Source: DATKPA01 sp051955985
Lineage (GTDB): Bacteria; Planctomycetota; Phycisphaerae; WQYP01
Reading direction: 5' to 3'
DNA: 64,000 nucleotides
NCBI GenBank assembly: GCA_051955985.1
Contig: JBQCGD010000036.1
Span: 1-64,000, forward strand
Below are positions 33,801-42,072 of this stretch, in pieces. The translations under genes and the position numbers were made by a program. Numbering within the stretch: the first letter of the stretch is position 1; every line of letters starts with the position of its first letter. A model generated the notes under the pieces. The model worked only from the letters and a program-made list of their open reading frames with translations. It was not told the DNA's origin and did no database searches.

Positions 33801-35081
33801 CTACACCCGCACCTGCCCGTTCCCCATCACAATGTACTTATACGTGCACAAATCCGCCGCCCCCATCGGCCCGCGCGAGTGCAGCTTGTCCGTCGATATC
33901 CCAATCTCCGCCCCCAGCCCATACTCCCCGCCGTCCGCAAACCGCGTCGATGCATTCACCACCACGCTCGCCGAATCCACCTCCGTCGTGAACTTCTTCG
34001 CCGCCGCCAGGTCGTTCGTGATGATCGCATCCGTGTGCTGGCTGCCGTACTTCGTGATGTGCTCGATCGCCTCCTCGATGCTCACCACCTGCTTCACCGC
34101 GATGATGTAATCGAGAAACTCCGCCCCCCAGTCCGACTCCTTCGCCAGCTTTGCATCCTGCAAAAGCCCCAGCGAAAACGCATCCGCCCGCATCTCCACC
34201 TTCTTGTCCCGGAACGCCGCCGCAATCCGCGGCAACACTTTCCCCGCAATGTCCTTGTGCACCAGCAGGCACTCCTCCGTGTTGCACAGCGCCACCCCGT
34301 CCACCTTTGCGCTCACCGCGATCTTCACCGCCATGTCCGCATCCGCCCCCTTGTCGATGTACACGTGGCAGACACCCTTGTAATGCTTGATCACCGGAAT
34401 CGTCGCCTGCTCCACCACGCTGCGGATCAACCCCTCGCCCCCGCGCGGAATGATCAGATCAATCAACCCCTCCGCGGTCGCCATCGCCCCCACCGCGGCA
34501 CGATCCGTCGTCTCCACCAGCTGCACCGCATCTTCCGAAATCCCCGCGTGTTTGAGCCCCTCCTTGATGATCCGCGCAATCGCCTTGTTCGAATGAATCG
34601 CCTCCTTCCCTCCGCGCAGGATGCACGCATTCCCGCTCTTCAAGCAGATCCCCGCCGCATCCGCCGTCACGTTCGGCCGCGACTCAAAAATAATCGCCAC
34701 CACCCCGATCGGCACCCGCCGCTTCTCGATCCGCAACCCGTTCGGCCGGTCGTACGCCTCGATCGTCTGCCCCACCGGATCCGTCTGCAGCGCAATCTCC
34801 CGCAGCCCCTGCGCCATCGCCGCGATCTTCTTCTCCCCCAGCGTCAGCCGCGCCACCAGCGGCCCCGCCAACCCATCCCGCTCCGCCTGCTCCAGGTCCT
34901 TTTTATTCTCCGCAATCAACTGCCCCTGGCTCGCCAGCAGCGCATCGGCGATCTTGTTCAACGCCAGGTTCTTCTGCGCGCCCGATAACGTCGCCAGTTG
35001 CCGCGACGCAGCCCGCGCCCGCACCGCCATCTCCCGAATCTGCTCTGTCACCGACGATTTCTGAACGTCCACGGCCGTCAT
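33801..35081 (-). CDS. proA: Glutamate-5-semialdehyde dehydrogenase (gamma-glutamyl phosphate reductase)
   Basis: Second step of proline synthesis: NADPH-dependent reduction of gamma-glutamyl phosphate. Length 426 aa, the usual size. The catalytic Cys is in DGVALCNTEECLLVH (residue ~260), and RRVPIGVVAIIFESRPNVT (~105-123) and HYKGVCHVYIDK are family hallmarks. Start: the ATG at 35081 follows GGAG at 5 nt; the longer frame back to 35159 only reads into a dispersed repeat. proB is not in the window. Confidence 0.95.
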   Translation of the reverse strand: MTAVDVQKSSVTEQIREMAVRARAASRQLATLSGAQKNLALNKIADALLASQGQLIAENKKDLEQAERDGLAGPLVARLTLGEKKIAAMAQGLREIALQTDPVGQTIEAYDRPNGLRIEKRRVPIGVVAIIFESRPNVTADAAGICLKSGNACILRGGKEAIHSNKAIARIIKEGLKHAGISEDAVQLVETTDRAAVGAMATAEGLIDLIIPRGGEGLIRSVVEQATIPVIKHYKGVCHVYIDKGADADMAVKIAVSAKVDGVALCNTEECLLVHKDIAGKVLPRIAAAFRDKKVEMRADAFSLGLLQDAKLAKESDWGAEFLDYIIAVKQVVSIEEAIEHITKYGSQHTDAIITNDLAAAKKFTTEVDSASVVVNASTRFADGGEYGLGAEIGISTDKLHSRGPMGAADLCTYKYIVMGNGQVRV

Positions 35082-35133
35082 AAAAACTCCGATTTCCGTT
35101 AAGCAGCGTATTGTAGCAGATCGCCCCCGCTGA

Positions 35134-35158
35134 GTGGGGCCGACGCCCCCGTCGGCCA
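35134..35158. repeat. Dispersed hairpin repeat, copy 3
   Basis: Third copy of the 25-bp element, one base different from the others (CCC for CCT in the loop), 53 bp upstream of the proA start. Confidence 0.6.
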
Positions 35159-35270
35159 TTTCAGCCCCAAAGCCTCATTTCGCGAAAAAAACCGCCAACC
35201 CCGCAACGCCGCCCACCCCTTTTCCCACGCTGAGCTTGATTCACCCCCACCGCCTGCCGATAAATACCTT

Positions 35271-35486
35271 ATGAACCTTTCTGCCTCCAGCCTCCTCGCC
35301 GGCCTCCTCATCAGCTCCCTCGGCGCCGGCATCTTCCTCTACGGCAAATCCACCTCCAAGCTCCTCCCCCTCGTCGTCGGCGGCGCGATGTGCCTCTACC
35401 CCTTCATCATCACCGCCCCTTGGCTCCTCTGGACGATCACCGCCGCCCTCTGCGTCCTCCTCTACGTCGCACGCGAACGCGCCTGA
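35271..35486 (+). CDS. Small two-to-three-helix membrane protein
   Basis: Seventy-one residues: a hydrophobic segment LLAGLLISSLGAGIFLYGK (~8-26), then PLVVGGAMCLYPFII and WLLWTITAALCVLLYVA. The pattern (LLASLL..S.G.GLFLYGK, then YP) recalls a small conserved bacterial membrane-protein family of unknown function that is sometimes labelled 'amino acid transport protein'. No ribosome-binding site is evident. Confidence 0.6.
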   Translation: MNLSASSLLAGLLISSLGAGIFLYGKSTSKLLPLVVGGAMCLYPFIITAPWLLWTITAALCVLLYVARERA

Positions 35487-35610
35487 GACGCCGCCCCCCA
35501 CCGAACTTTCTCCCCCTGCTTTTATTTTCTTTACAGGGGCGTCAGCGCGCTTTAATTTAACAGCACCACATCCACCTATCTCGCTTCTTCCAATCATTTG
35601 AGGGTCCGTC

Positions 35611-36066
35611 ATGGCTGATTCGAGCAAGAAAACTGCCGTCGTGGCTGTGGTTGCGCTGTTGCTGGCCGCCGGCGCTGTCCTGGTCTACAACTCCCGGGGC
35701 ACAACACCACGCGCCAGCGGTCTCGGCTACTTCGTCGATGATGCAACAGGCCAGGAAACCACACGCTCCGTCAAGGACATTCCGCCCGTCTCCGAAAACG
35801 GAAAAACCCTCGTCCGCGAAGTGAAATACAGCCTCAACGGCAAACCAAAGGCCGCCTATTACTACAAATTCACCGACGCCATGAAAAAGAAAATCGAGGA
35901 TGTCATCGCTTCCGGAAAAGACATCGGCGACATGGAGATCGGCTCCGGCCAGTTGGTGCGCTCTCCCGCGCCCAACAGCAAATGGGTCGCCGCCGGAAGC
36001 GACGAGGGCCAGGCCATCATGCAAATTGATCTTTCCCAGGGAAAAATCGAAATGCTTCAGCCCTGA
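35611..36066 (+). CDS. Membrane-anchored protein, paralogue of the 38699-39166 gene
   Basis: Protein of 151 aa with an N-terminal membrane anchor (residues ~8-26) and an exported soluble domain. It shares with the 38699-39166 product the layout YF-D-x-TG-x-E-x-x-R-x-V-x-D-[IV]-PP (here YFVDDATGQETTRSVKDIPP), then YYKFT-x-x-M-K-x-K-[IV]-ED and an ending with G-x-LVR-x-P. GAGGG is 6 nt before the ATG. Function unknown; both paralogues lie beside prepilin-like genes, so a shared role in that machinery is possible (inference). Confidence 0.75.
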   Translation: MADSSKKTAVVAVVALLLAAGAVLVYNSRGTTPRASGLGYFVDDATGQETTRSVKDIPPVSENGKTLVREVKYSLNGKPKAAYYYKFTDAMKKKIEDVIASGKDIGDMEIGSGQLVRSPAPNSKWVAAGSDEGQAIMQIDLSQGKIEMLQP

Positions 36067-36110
36067 TCGCTTTCCCTCAACCCCTCCTCCCCTCAACAGC
36101 CCCAAACGGA

Positions 36111-36143
36111 AAACGCCGCAGCTCGAAAAAAGCTGCGGCGTTC
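36111..36143. terminator. Hairpin terminator between convergent genes
   Basis: Perfect 12-bp arms (36112-36123 and 36131-36142) around a 7-nt loop, between the membrane-anchored protein gene and the first prepilin-like gene; weak T/A runs on both sides suggest bidirectional use. Confidence 0.75.
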
Positions 36144-36170
36144 TCTTGCGCTTTTGATGGATCAGCCCCC

Positions 36171-37214
36171 TCAATACTGCTCTTGCAGATAGATCAGCAC
36201 GTCCTGCGTCAGCAGGTTCGGCTGCTCAACGTTTCCGGTCCCAAGTTTCTTCTGCGTGAACAAGCCGTTCAAGGTCCACGGCATCGTGTTGAACTTCGAC
36301 ACATGCCCGTCAAAGAAGGCCATGTTCGTGTCTCCGTCCACCCCGCCGTTCGTCGGATCGCCATGGTTCCCACGCAACCGCAGGTGACGCGGGGGAATGT
36401 CCGTCATCTTGGTGTCCCAGATGATCTCCGTCGCTTCAACCACCATCACCATGCGACTCTGGTTCATTACGAAATTCATCTTCCGCCGGTAATCAACGGA
36501 AGTGGAAACCTTGTCGTTCGGCGCAGATTGTGGTTTGTCAAAGGCTACAAATGGCGTCGCACCAGCGTTTTTCGAACCACCTGAGCTGCCGAGCTTGTTG
36601 CCGCTGCTCATATTATGCGCATTGAGCTCGTACCACGTCGCTACCGAGAAGTTCCCCGGTGTTCCCAGGGGGCCGGACCATCCGAGAGGCTCGATAATCC
36701 CTTTCTGCAGCACTGGATCGCGAGGGCCGATGGTACCCACCGCTCCATTCGTCTGTAACCCGTCCGGATTGAACAATTCCAATTGGCAGTCAGGGCAGAA
36801 AAACGCGCTTCGTCCAGACGGTGTGCCCACGTTCCCATTCGGCTGCATATCATTCCCAGCAGAGACGAATCCTTGCTTAGCCAGTTCGTTGGTCCAAAAG
36901 AAGCCCTGAGGCACGTCGGAAAACGCGTTATTACCCGCCACGAATTCTGGAATGCACGCATCGTCAAAAGCGGCCCCATAGCTGATCACCCCCTGCGCGA
37001 TGCCCCGCATATTGGCCGCGCATTTCGCGATACGTGCCTGCTCGCGGGCCTTCCCCAGCGACGGCAGCAGAATCGCGATCAATAGCGCGATAATCGCTAC
37101 TACCACTAGCAGCTCAATCAACGTAAACCCGCTCCGCCTGCGCATCATGCTCCCATCCAAAAACGTCCTCACCCTTGCGCGTGCCCCACTTGCCCGCATC
37201 GATTCCACTTTCAT
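36171..37214 (-). CDS. Prepilin-like protein (DUF1559 type), copy 1
   Basis: Protein of 347 aa. A positively charged leader is followed by the prepilin cleavage/methylation motif RSGFTLIELLVVVAIIALLI (residues ~27-46), expected to be cut before the Phe by a prepilin peptidase. The C-terminus has the planctomycete H-x9-DG type ending, NMAFFDGHVSKF (~300-312). Such proteins exist in many copies in planctomycete genomes; their assembly and role are unknown. Start: the ATG at 37214 with GGAG 8 nt upstream. Transcription probably begins at the promoter 37505-37532, giving a ~280-nt leader. Confidence 0.92.
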   Translation of the reverse strand: MKVESMRASGARARVRTFLDGSMMRRRSGFTLIELLVVVAIIALLIAILLPSLGKAREQARIAKCAANMRGIAQGVISYGAAFDDACIPEFVAGNNAFSDVPQGFFWTNELAKQGFVSAGNDMQPNGNVGTPSGRSAFFCPDCQLELFNPDGLQTNGAVGTIGPRDPVLQKGIIEPLGWSGPLGTPGNFSVATWYELNAHNMSSGNKLGSSGGSKNAGATPFVAFDKPQSAPNDKVSTSVDYRRKMNFVMNQSRMVMVVEATEIIWDTKMTDIPPRHLRLRGNHGDPTNGGVDGDTNMAFFDGHVSKFNTMPWTLNGLFTQKKLGTGNVEQPNLLTQDVLIYLQEQY

Positions 37215-37504
37215 GAGAATTTCTCCAAATGAGCCTCATCCTCGCGATAAACCGCGGACGTTCCGCGGCCGATCGCCTCCTCGCGCACCTAAATGCGCGG
37301 CAGAACTCTCTTCATGTGCCCGCGCCGCCAGTGGGCCTCATGGAAATTGGCTCACCACCGGACGCGCACCGACTCCCCGGCGACCGCAACACGCACCGCG
37401 TTCGCAAAAAGAGCCTCTCAGCCGTTGATGCGACAACTCACGCTGACTGCCTGGATGTGTAAGATGAGGCCTGGATGAAGGGCCTCGTTGGATGTGGCAA
37501 CTTC
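37215..37504 (-). other. Long 5' leader of prepilin-like gene 1
   Basis: Gene-free stretch between promoter and ATG. It holds the hairpin at 37252-37268 and a promoter-proximal hairpin GAGGCC/GGCCTC (37466-37471 and 37481-37486). It shares short words with the 39167-39554 leader (for example GCGCGTCCGG on the minus strand). No riboswitch class recognised. Confidence 0.45.
37252..37268. promoter_or_regulatory. Hairpin in the 5' leader of prepilin-like gene 1
   Basis: Perfect 7-bp arms (CCGCGGA/TCCGCGG) with a 3-nt loop, 38 nt upstream of the ATG on the transcribed strand; may affect translation initiation. Confidence 0.4.
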
Positions 37505-37532
37505 ATTATGCCAAAGGAACAACACGAGTCAA
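37505..37532 (-). promoter_or_regulatory. Promoter, copy 1 of a duplicated promoter-leader module
   Basis: On the minus strand, TTGACT, 16 bp, then CATAAT, directing transcription to prepilin-like gene 1. The module 37463-37536 resembles 39511-39586 base by base, including the flanking ATTTATTGACTCG and the hairpin following the start site. Confidence 0.65.
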
Positions 37533-37663
37533 TAAATAAATGTAACCCCCGCCTTATTTGCATGCTTACCAAAAAGACGCTCCCGAAGATCACCCCTCGC
37601 CCCCACGCCTCCACCCGCGAACTGGCGCAATCGTACGGCAGCTACACTTGTTGCGCAGGGCGC

Positions 37664-37700
37664 AAACAAAGGGGCATTCCCGCTTGCACGAGAACGCCCC
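37664..37700 (-). terminator. Rho-independent terminator after prepilin-like gene 2
   Basis: Arms 37671-37682 and 37689-37700 (12 bp with two wobble or mismatched pairs), followed on the minus strand by TTTGTTTG. It separates prepilin-like gene 2 from promoter copy 1. Confidence 0.65.
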
Positions 37701-37765
37701 TGCTTATTCTGAGAAGCCCAAAGCGAACTCGCCTCAGGCCACGCTACCGATAACCGCAATACTTC

Positions 37766-38674
37766 TTATTGATTGTTTAAGTAGGCAATTGTGCCGTTCC
37801 GGATGTTCCGGAAATCATTCGCCTTCGTGCTGATCGGTTGCGTCGGCACCAAGTCCACATGCCCATCGAAGTAAGCCCAATTCGTCTTGGCATCCAGGCC
37901 GTGATTCGTCGTGTCGCCGTGACGCGCCGCTATACGAACCAGGTATTCGCCCGGATAGACGCTGGAAACAGGGTTCGCAAGATTATTGTTGTTCGACCCT
38001 TCCACCAGCATCAGCAGGTCCGACGGACGCGTCACCTGGTTCATGCTCCGCGTGTAGCCTTGGCCAGGATCGGCGAGCAAGGCGTCATTGCCCTGGTAAT
38101 AAATGAACGGAGACATTTCCGACGCGCCGTTCTTATTCGTCGCAGCGCACACCCGCAGCGGCAACTGATACCACGTCATCACCGTCTGGTAGTTCGCGTT
38201 GGCATAATTCACCGAATACCCGAAGTTCGTCGGATCTGCCGGGTATTGGCCACCACCGCCCGACACCAGCGTCCCCTTCGGGCAGAAGAACACCGAGTTC
38301 GTCGTCAGCGTAACCGTCGCAGAGTTCGGCTGGTTGCAATACGGCGCTTTCACGAAACCGCCACGGACAAGTTCCGCGGGCCATGAGAAACCATACTGGT
38401 ACACACCCGACGGATTGGCGTTGATGTACCCGATGATCATCTTGTTGTTGTTGTCCTGCGAATAAATCAGCAACCCCGCAGCAATGCCCTTCATGTTCGC
38501 AGCACACTTCACGATGTTCGCACGTTCCTTCGCCTTCCCCAGCGACGGCAGCAGAATCGAGATCAACAGCGCGATGATCGCCACCACCACCAGCAACTCG
38601 ATCAGCGTGAAGCCCGAACGTGCCCGGGAGCGGCCCCAAAGGCCCGATCCCGAAACCACCTCATTCCTGACCAT
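37766..38674 (-). CDS. Prepilin-like protein (DUF1559 type), copy 2
   Basis: Protein of 302 aa with the prepilin motif RSGFTLIELLVVVAIIALLI at residues ~19-38 and the H-x9-DG-type ending WAYFDGHVDLVPT (~268-280). GAGGAG is 5 nt before the ATG. It follows the 38699-39166 gene by 24 bp and is probably co-transcribed with it from the promoter at 39555-39582. Closest in layout to copies 1 and 3, but with its own central region. Confidence 0.92.
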   Translation of the reverse strand: MVRNEVVSGSGLWGRSRARSGFTLIELLVVVAIIALLISILLPSLGKAKERANIVKCAANMKGIAAGLLIYSQDNNNKMIIGYINANPSGVYQYGFSWPAELVRGGFVKAPYCNQPNSATVTLTTNSVFFCPKGTLVSGGGGQYPADPTNFGYSVNYANANYQTVMTWYQLPLRVCAATNKNGASEMSPFIYYQGNDALLADPGQGYTRSMNQVTRPSDLLMLVEGSNNNNLANPVSSVYPGEYLVRIAARHGDTTNHGLDAKTNWAYFDGHVDLVPTQPISTKANDFRNIRNGTIAYLNNQ

Positions 38675-38698
38675 AACGACTCCTCTATCAAAAATGAC

Positions 38699-39166
38699 TC
38701 ATGGATAAACCGTGTCACGCGGCCCCTCGTTCGGGTCGCCTTCCAGGATCTTCTTCCCCTCCGCGCTTGTCGCTTCCACCCACCCCGACGGCCCCGCGTC
38801 CGGCTTGCGCACAAGCATTCCCGTCGACGTGTTCAAGTCCGGATACTTCTCCGGATGCACCAGCGAATCTTCTACCTTCGCCTTCATCTCCGGCGTGAAT
38901 TTGAAGTAATAACCCACCTTTACATCCGGGCTCCCCGCCACCCGGTACTTGTAGACCTTCACCACCGAAGGATTCCCTTTCGCCCCGATCTGCGGCGGCA
39001 CGTCCGTCACCGGCCGTATGACCTCCGTCCCCGTGTCCTCATCAAAATAAAACGCCGTCTCCGGCTTCTTCTCCCCGCCACGCGACGTGAAGTAAAAGAT
39101 GACCCCCGCCAGTACCAGCACCGCCGCCGCCACATACTTCCCGTTCTTGTTCAAAAACTCCCGCAT
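38699..39166 (-). CDS. Membrane-anchored protein, paralogue of the 35611-36066 gene
   Basis: Protein of 155 aa: an N-terminal anchor (residues ~10-27, YVAAAVLVLAGVIFYF) and an exported domain with FYFDEDTGTEVIRPVTDVPP, then YYFKFTPEMKAKVED and GMLVRKPD, mirroring the 35611-36066 product. GGAG is 5 nt before the ATG. It is the first gene of a two-gene unit with prepilin-like gene 2, which ties this family to the prepilin-like proteins. The frame upstream to 39388 is open but falls in the leader. Confidence 0.75.
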   Translation of the reverse strand: MREFLNKNGKYVAAAVLVLAGVIFYFTSRGGEKKPETAFYFDEDTGTEVIRPVTDVPPQIGAKGNPSVVKVYKYRVAGSPDVKVGYYFKFTPEMKAKVEDSLVHPEKYPDLNTSTGMLVRKPDAGPSGWVEATSAEGKKILEGDPNEGPRDTVYP

Positions 39167-39554
39167 GCCGTCTCCATAAAAACGACCAAACCACGTGTCT
39201 CGAAAGATCAGTCCCGATCGACAATAACCGGACGCGCACAAATTCCGCCACAGCCGAGCGGTCGCCCGCTCGCTGCGTTGTCCCTGCAGAATCCGATGGT
39301 TCGGGGCTCCACCAAACCACGCCGCTGGGCTCCCGACGCAAGGCATGCACGCCCGCGCTGGGTCTTGGCCTTCCGACAGGATCACCACCGATGGGATGGA
39401 TCACCAATCCGTAAAGATGCAGAACGCATCTTTACCGGCGAGTTCGTCGCCGGCAATTAGGCCTTCCAGTCACTGATCTACAATCGTCGCTGACCGCCTC
39501 TTTGTAAAAAATAAGGCCGGGATGAACGGCCTCTGGCAGGATGTGGTGATGTCT
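39167..39554 (-). other. Long structured 5' leader of the 39166-37766 unit
   Basis: About 390 nt between promoter and ATG without a gene. On the transcribed strand it begins with a short hairpin (arms 39514-39518 and 39528-39532) followed by a run of T, which could act as an attenuator, and contains the tandem hairpins listed separately. No known riboswitch recognised. Confidence 0.45.
39411..39453. promoter_or_regulatory. Two tandem perfect hairpins in the leader
   Basis: Arms GTAAAGATGC/GCATCTTTAC (39411-39420 and 39426-39435) and CCGGCGA/TCGCCGG (39435-39441 and 39447-39453), loops of 5 nt each, sharing one base. Structured RNA or a double protein-binding site. Confidence 0.5.
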
Positions 39555-39582
39555 ATTATCGCAAATACTTCGCGCGAGTCAA
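39555..39582 (-). promoter_or_regulatory. Promoter, copy 2 of the duplicated promoter-leader module
   Basis: On the minus strand, TTGACT, 16 bp, then GATAAT, upstream of the 38699-39166 gene; it matches copy 1 at 37505-37532. Confidence 0.65.
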
Positions 39583-39670
39583 TAAATATTGTCAAACCCC
39601 ACGCCACACCTCTGCAGGGCTACGCATCGGTCGATAACTTCGCGGCTCCCAACGCATCCTCCTTGCTCAT

Positions 39671-41938
39671 TCACTCCCCCGCCGCCGGCCGCGTCCCCGC
39701 CACCCCACCCGCCCCCGCCACCCGCACCACCCCCCACACCGCCGGCCCCGCCCCCTCCGGCGCCCAGCTCCGCCCCCACGTCTCCGCCCCTTCATCATTA
39801 GTCATCACCCCCAGGTTCACCCGCACCCCCTTCTCCGCACCCGCTTCCGACAAGCCAAACAGCAGCTCCCGCGGAATCGCCATCACCACCCGATACCCGC
39901 CCGTCTCCTCCGCCACCCGCATCTCCACCCCATCCCGGCTCCCCTCTTCAAGGCATCGTAGCTCCGTCTGCTTCTCCCCCACCCCTTCGTTCATCCACAG
40001 CTCCGCCCCCTTCGGCCCAAACGGCAACACCCACAGCCGCTTCACCCCGCCCCCTTCCACCTGCCACGCCACGCTCACCGCGTCGCTCCCCAGCCCGCCC
40101 CACCGCCAATCCAGCCCGCCCTCCCCCTCCGGCGGCACATAACTCTTCACCCCGTCCTCCACCCGAAACCGCACATACACCTTCTGCGCATCCGCCGTCA
40201 TCTCCCACTCCGGGTTCCGCCGCTGCAACGCATCCCCGCGCACCTGCCACGCATACGCACTCCCCTGCACCGCGTTCAACCACCCCGTCTCCCCCGCCAT
40301 CGACACCTTCTCCTCCACCGGCACGTCCGCATGCGGCACCACCGGCACACGCCGCTTCAACACCACCGTGCACATCCGCCCCGGCTCCTCCATCCCCCCC
40401 GCGCCTCCACCCCTCGGATCCCGCCAATGCACCACAAACTCCACCTGCGCCGGCCCCTTCCCGCCGCCGCCCGCCCCCTCGCCCCCCGTCCACGTCAACG
40501 ACATCGGCCAGCTCTCCTTCGCCCCCGGCGCCAAGTGCCGAATCAAATGCGCCGAATCCATCTCCCACGGCGCATCCAGGTTCTCCACAAACGGATTCGC
40601 GTTCTCCCGCATCGTCACGCTCCCCAGGTTCCGCGCGCTCGCCAGCCGCACCTCCACATCCAGCGGCACCTCCAGCGGATTCCCCACATGCATCGTCAAC
40701 TTCCCCTGCCCCGATCCCCCTGTGCTCCCCGCCGCACCTGCCGCCCCGCTCCCCGCCGCGCTCCCTTCCGCCCCTTTCGACGCCGTCGATTCCACCGCCC
40801 CCTCCACCCCCATCACCCCGTTCGGAATCGCCGCAATCTTGTCCAGCACCTCCCGCTCCCCCGCCGTAAACAGCGCCTCCCCCGCAATCGCCGGCCCACC
40901 CTCCGGCGTCACCAGTTGCACCACCGCCGCATGCAGCCCGCCCCCGCCCTCCCCGTCAAACCGCAGCACCGTGAAATGCCGCGGCATGATCGACGTGTCC
41001 TGCGCCACCCGCGCCCCCGTCGGCCCCAGCTCCACATACCGAATCCCGTCCCGCGTCGGCTCCAACGCATACCCGCTCCCCTCCGCCGCCGACGCATACA
41101 CCCCCACCACCCGCGGCCCCGCGTCCGCCGCCCCTTCCCCCTCCACGCTCACAATCGGCCGCTCGTTGAACCGCACCAGAAGCCGATGCACCTGCTCCCA
41201 CCCGCTCCCCCGCTCCTTCCACAACGCCCGGTGCAGCAACACCACCACGTACCGCGGCGCAGGCCGCTCCCCCTGCCCCTCCGCCGCCGCTCCTTCAAAC
41301 GTCCGGTTCAACTCCCCCCGCAGCCACCCCATCTGCTGCTCCCCCAGCGCATGCGCCCCGAACGGATCCAGGTTCTCCTCCGAATCCAGCACGATCACAT
41401 GCACCTCCCCCACATCCACCGCGTAATACCGCGGCCCCATCAGCTTCTCATACAACCCCTCAAACCGCCGATCCCCCGCATCCCGCGTCCCCGGCACCAC
41501 GTCCGTCTCCCCCACGCACGGAAACCACGGCATCTTCAACGCCCCCAATGCCCCCTTCACCCCTTCCACCTCCTCCCGATACCGCTGCTCGCTCCGCGTC
41601 TCCCCCGGCACCAGGTTCCCCACCGTAAACACCGCCGAAGGCCCCAGCAAATTGATCTCCTTCACCGCCTCCGCCACGTACCGCCCGCTCGACGCATTCC
41701 CCGGCGCCACCGACCCCACAATCGCAATCCGCACCCCTCCGCGCACCTCCACCCGCTCCGGCAAATGCACCGCCCCCTCCGCCGCCCCGCTCTCCCCGCG
41801 CACCCCAACCCCCAACCCCATCACACCCGCCGCAAGCACCGCCGCCCGCACGCCCTTCACAATGTTCTCTTTCGCCCTCACGCCAAAACCCCTGTTTAGC
41901 CGCCGATCGAAGATCGACGCGTTAACCCTCGCGCACAC
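39671..41938 (-). CDS. Exported protein with degenerate metallophosphoesterase fold and CBM9-like domain
   Basis: Protein of up to 755 aa. A hydrophobic export signal lies at residues ~28-46. Residues ~65-345 follow the calcineurin-like phosphoesterase order, but metal ligands are missing: DxH reads VGSVAPG, GDxxD reads VGNLVPG, GNHD reads VGETDVVPG; only LHR (~237) survives. A Gly/Ala/Ser-rich linker (~385-415) follows. The C-terminal ~220 residues (KVYVRFRVEDGVKSYV, SDAVSVAWQVEGG, YRVVMAIPRELLFG) resemble family 9-like carbohydrate-binding domains. The start is uncertain; a GTG ~20 codons later would also keep the signal. The protein's Gly richness goes with the G-rich coding strand. Probably non-catalytic (inference). 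Confidence 0.8.
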   Translation of the reverse strand: MCARVNASIFDRRLNRGFGVRAKENIVKGVRAAVLAAGVMGLGVGVRGESGAAEGAVHLPERVEVRGGVRIAIVGSVAPGNASSGRYVAEAVKEINLLGPSAVFTVGNLVPGETRSEQRYREEVEGVKGALGALKMPWFPCVGETDVVPGTRDAGDRRFEGLYEKLMGPRYYAVDVGEVHVIVLDSEENLDPFGAHALGEQQMGWLRGELNRTFEGAAAEGQGERPAPRYVVVLLHRALWKERGSGWEQVHRLLVRFNERPIVSVEGEGAADAGPRVVGVYASAAEGSGYALEPTRDGIRYVELGPTGARVAQDTSIMPRHFTVLRFDGEGGGGLHAAVVQLVTPEGGPAIAGEALFTAGEREVLDKIAAIPNGVMGVEGAVESTASKGAEGSAAGSGAAGAAGSTGGSGQGKLTMHVGNPLEVPLDVEVRLASARNLGSVTMRENANPFVENLDAPWEMDSAHLIRHLAPGAKESWPMSLTWTGGEGAGGGGKGPAQVEFVVHWRDPRGGGAGGMEEPGRMCTVVLKRRVPVVPHADVPVEEKVSMAGETGWLNAVQGSAYAWQVRGDALQRRNPEWEMTADAQKVYVRFRVEDGVKSYVPPEGEGGLDWRWGGLGSDAVSVAWQVEGGGVKRLWVLPFGPKGAELWMNEGVGEKQTELRCLEEGSRDGVEMRVAEETGGYRVVMAIPRELLFGLSEAGAEKGVRVNLGVMTNDEGAETWGRSWAPEGAGPAVWGVVRVAGAGGVAGTRPAAGE

Positions 41939-42003
41939 ACTATGGCCAACCCTGCCCTATCCTATCGCCGCCCCCGCCCTTCTGCATGCCGCATCCCCCG
42001 CGC

Positions 42004-42040
42004 AAAAAAACAGGCGGGCACACCCAAAGATGTGCCCGCC
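42004..42040 (-). terminator. Rho-independent terminator of prepilin-like gene 3
   Basis: Perfect 10-bp arms (42013-42022 and 42031-42040), 8-nt loop, followed on the minus strand by a T-rich run (complement of 42004-42010). Confidence 0.85.
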
Positions 42041-42072
42041 CGAAAATCCAAGCCGCTCAGGGCCGCTCAAGA

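Noticed and set aside
35081..35159. N-terminal extension of ProA
   Set aside because: It reads into the dispersed hairpin repeat; the ATG at 35081 has a well-placed GGAG.
37475..37753. Small ORF on + in the prepilin region
   Set aside because: It runs through a terminator and a duplicated promoter of the opposite strand; no ribosome site and no recognisable protein.
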